Source of the DNA: Kaistella carnis
GTDB lineage: Bacteria; Bacteroidota; Bacteroidia; Flavobacteriales; Weeksellaceae
Direction of reading: 5' to 3'
Length of the DNA: 64,000 nucleotides
Assembly: GCF_003860585.1 (NCBI RefSeq)
Contig: NZ_CP034159.1
Span: forward strand, 2,108,001 to 2,172,000
This document shows, piece after piece, positions 61,759 through 64,000 of the stretch. The notes under the pieces were generated by a model that was given only the letters and a program-made list of their open reading frames with translations, did not search any database and was not told where the DNA came from. Numbering within the stretch: the first letter of the stretch is position 1; every line of letters starts with the position of its first letter. A program made the translations under genes and the position numbers.

Positions 61759-63585
61759 ATGGAAAATATAAACACCCCTGGATTTTCATTTGATTTACCA
61801 AAAGGAAATTCATCAATAATTAAAGTAATCGGTGTCGGCGGCGGCGGAAACAACGCCTTGAAACACATGTACGAAAGAGGAATTCATGGCGTAGATTTCG
61901 TCATTTGTAATACCGATTCGCAAACCCTTGATAATAATCCTGTTGCCAATAAAGTGCAATTAGGTTTAACTATAACCGAAGGTCTTGGCGCTGGAGCCGA
62001 TCCTGATGTTGGAGAAAAAGCGGCGATCGAAAGTATCGAAGATATTAAAGCGGCCATGGGACAAAATACCAAAATGGTGTTCATTACTGCCGGAATGGGC
62101 GGTGGTACAGGAACCGGAGCAGCACCGGTCATTGCGAAAGTAGCAAAAGATATGGGAATTCTAACGGTAGGAATCGTTACCGTACCTTTTAGTTTTGAAG
62201 GAAAAAGAAGATTAGAGCAAGCCGAAATAGGTTTGGATAAATTACGAAATAACGTAGATTCACTTATTGTTATCAATAATGATAAGTTACGCCAGCAATT
62301 TGGAAATCTAGGATTTAAATCAGGTTTCTCAAAAGCGGATGAAGTATTAACCAACGCGGCAAAAGGAATGGCCGAGGTAATTACAGGTTACTTTGATGTA
62401 AATATTGACTTCCGTGATGCCAAGTCTGTGTTGGCAAATTCCGGAACCGCATTGATGTCAAACGGAATCGCTTCCGGGGAAAACAAAGCCGAAGAAGCAG
62501 TGAAAAAAGCCCTGGATTCCCCATTGTTGAACGATAACAAAATTACCGGTGCGAAAAACGTTCTCTTATTGATCCGAAGTGGTTCAGAAGAAGTGACCAT
62601 GGACGAAATCGGAGTTATTATGGATCATATCCAGGAAGAAGCTGGAAACACTGCCGATATTATTTTCGGAGTTGGAACCGATGAAGAATTGGGCGATTCT
62701 GTAAGTGTATTGGTTATTGCAACTGGTTTTTCTAAAGATTATCAAAAAACTTCAGGCATCACAGAAAAGGTTAAATTCACTTTGTCTGACTCTCTGGATC
62801 CAAAACCGAAAAAAGATATCATCACCAACTCGGCTCCGGAATCTCAAGATTTTAGAAAAGACCGTATGGAATCAAAAAATCTTTTTATCCTTGATGATGA
62901 AGATGAATTTCCTACGAATGAATTTCAGGTAAGAACGGCGGAGAAAAAAATGATTATTGAGAAAGAAACTCCTACTCAGTTTGACCGTTTCGAAGTAGAA
63001 GATCGCGCAGAAATGAGCTTCGGTAAGGAAGAAGAAATCAGCCAGGAGTTTGATCTTTTCACGTATACCGATGATCTTGATGATACGCCGTCTGCACAGT
63101 CTTTCAGTTTTGAAACTGAAGATAGAAAAAAAGAAACGCCGGCTCCAAAGACACCAACCTTTACGGAAGAGAAGCCGCTGGAGTTCAGTTTTTTCGTAAA
63201 CGAACCGATTGAGGAGCCGAAGGTTGAGACACCGCAGCCGAAAGCAGTAATCAAAGAAGAACCGGTTCAAAAATCCGAACCTCAGGTGGTACAAAAAGTA
63301 GAGGAAACAACCAATTTCAAGGTTGAAGATGACTTTACTTTTATTACTAAAACAACGAACAGCGAAAAAGTTTTAGAACGAAGAAACAAATTGAAAGAAT
63401 TTAATTCCAGATATCAAAACTTCGAACCGGAAAATGAGTTCGAAACCATTCCGGCGTTCCGTAGAAAAAACATTTCAATCGGCCAGGAAAATGCATCTGA
63501 TCAAAAAATCAGTAACTTTCTGTCCGAAAATGATGGAAAAATGCAGGTTAGAGAGAACCGTTTTTTAAACAAAGACGTGGATTAA
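61759..63585 (+). CDS. ftsZ: Cell division GTPase FtsZ
   Basis: 608 residues, longer than the usual 380-450 because of a long C-terminal linker. The GTPase core (1 to about 325) has GVGGGGNNAL, NTDSQ, the G-box MGGGTGTGAAPV and NIDFRDAKSVL. A linker of about 230 residues rich in Glu, Pro and Thr follows. The conserved tail that binds FtsA is probably ETIPAFRRKNISI near residue 570; about 35 residues ending NRFLNKDVD come after it, as I recall for other Flavobacteriia. It is 16 bases after ftsA. Confidence 0.95.
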   Translation: MENINTPGFSFDLPKGNSSIIKVIGVGGGGNNALKHMYERGIHGVDFVICNTDSQTLDNNPVANKVQLGLTITEGLGAGADPDVGEKAAIESIEDIKAAMGQNTKMVFITAGMGGGTGTGAAPVIAKVAKDMGILTVGIVTVPFSFEGKRRLEQAEIGLDKLRNNVDSLIVINNDKLRQQFGNLGFKSGFSKADEVLTNAAKGMAEVITGYFDVNIDFRDAKSVLANSGTALMSNGIASGENKAEEAVKKALDSPLLNDNKITGAKNVLLLIRSGSEEVTMDEIGVIMDHIQEEAGNTADIIFGVGTDEELGDSVSVLVIATGFSKDYQKTSGITEKVKFTLSDSLDPKPKKDIITNSAPESQDFRKDRMESKNLFILDDEDEFPTNEFQVRTAEKKMIIEKETPTQFDRFEVEDRAEMSFGKEEEISQEFDLFTYTDDLDDTPSAQSFSFETEDRKKETPAPKTPTFTEEKPLEFSFFVNEPIEEPKVETPQPKAVIKEEPVQKSEPQVVQKVEETTNFKVEDDFTFITKTTNSEKVLERRNKLKEFNSRYQNFEPENEFETIPAFRRKNISIGQENASDQKISNFLSENDGKMQVRENRFLNKDVD

Positions 63586-63728
63586 TTTCAATGTGCCAAT
63601 TTGAAAATGTAATGTGTGAATTAAAAGACCACAAAACCATTTCAAAAAAAATTGCAGAACGGAGATCTATGAAACCAGTCTGCAATTTTAAATATGACCA
63701 CATTTTCAAATAATTAAATTATTAAATT

Positions 63729-64000
63729 ATGAGCTTAGAAATAACCATCAGCGACGCGATTAAAGACGCAATGCGGGCAAAAGACAAAGTGGCCTTAGAT
63801 GCTTTGCGGGCAGTAAAATCTCAAATTCTTATGTTGAAAACTGAAGCCAAAGGTGCAGAAGTTTCTGAAGAACAGGAAATTGCGATTCTGCAGAGAATGA
63901 TCAAACAGAGAAAAGATTCTTATGATCAGTTTACTTCGCAAAACAGAAGCGATTTAGCCGAAGTTGAAGAAGCACAGAGCAAAGTCATTGAGCAATTTTT
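63729..64000 (+). CDS. GatB/YqeY domain protein, N-terminal part
   Basis: The gene begins at the ATG at 63729 and runs out of the window; about 90 residues are visible. MSLEITISDAIKDAMRAKDK, LDALRAVKSQIL, ILQRMIKQRKDSYDQF and EAQSKVIEQF are characteristic of the YqeY family (usually about 150 residues), related to the tail domain of the GatB amidotransferase subunit. Its role is not well defined. The 143-base gap after ftsZ holds no further gene that I can support. Confidence 0.9.
   Translation, partial: MSLEITISDAIKDAMRAKDKVALDALRAVKSQILMLKTEAKGAEVSEEQEIAILQRMIKQRKDSYDQFTSQNRSDLAEVEEAQSKVIEQF

Overview
The window comes from a member of the class Flavobacteriia, most likely the Chryseobacterium/Kaistella group. 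Support: a Bacteroidota-type division/cell-wall cluster, a type IX secretion C-terminal signal, Bacteroidota -33/-7 promoters (TTTG ... TAnnTTTG), an S46 dipeptidyl-peptidase, DUF3127 and DUF2797 proteins, and low G+C outside one block.

Left flank (1-7400): the end of a sugar dehydrogenase gene, then a leftward run of housekeeping genes (DUF6973 protein, accD, fbaA, nadK, a CBS-domain protein, an EamA transporter, aat, a DUF3127 protein), then a rightward tRNA operon Leu(TAG)-Gly(GCC)-Leu(TAA).

Middle (7389-31356): about 24 kb bounded by an exact 15-bp direct repeat of the 3' end of tRNA-Leu(TAA), with a tyrosine integrase beside the right copy. I read it as an integrative, mobilisable genomic island. 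Its cargo is a decayed SigZ-type sigma factor with a small Cys-rich protein, a LytTR/LytS two-component pair, a DUF420 membrane protein with two TonB-dependent outer-membrane receptors, and a complete isoleucine/valine operon (ilvE-ilvD-ilvB-ilvN-ilvC-ilvA). A classical Ile-codon attenuator precedes ilvE. A second Ile-rich leader plus terminator lies 1.9 kb upstream, in front of a type IX-secreted surface protein. The mobility module follows: relaxase, MobC-like protein, Toprim primase-like protein, VirE-type ATPase, a small HTH protein and the integrase, with short repeat clusters between several of them. Sampled lines put the ilv block near 47-48% G+C and the mobility module far lower, so the island is a mosaic. 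That the 24 kb moves as one unit is inference; the repeats, integrase and attenuators are seen directly.

Right flank (31357-64000): a small conserved protein, an AsmA-like protein, a DUF2797 protein, a sugar-nucleotide epimerase, a DUF2795 protein, secA, a lipoprotein hydrolase, a ROK kinase lacking the usual zinc cysteines, msrA, an S46 peptidase, and a leftward hydrolase-engB-GNAT group. It ends with the dcw cluster mraZ-rsmH-ftsL-ftsI-murE-mraY-murD-ftsW-murG-murC-ftsQ-ftsA-ftsZ, headed by MraZ-box repeats, and the start of a GatB/YqeY gene.
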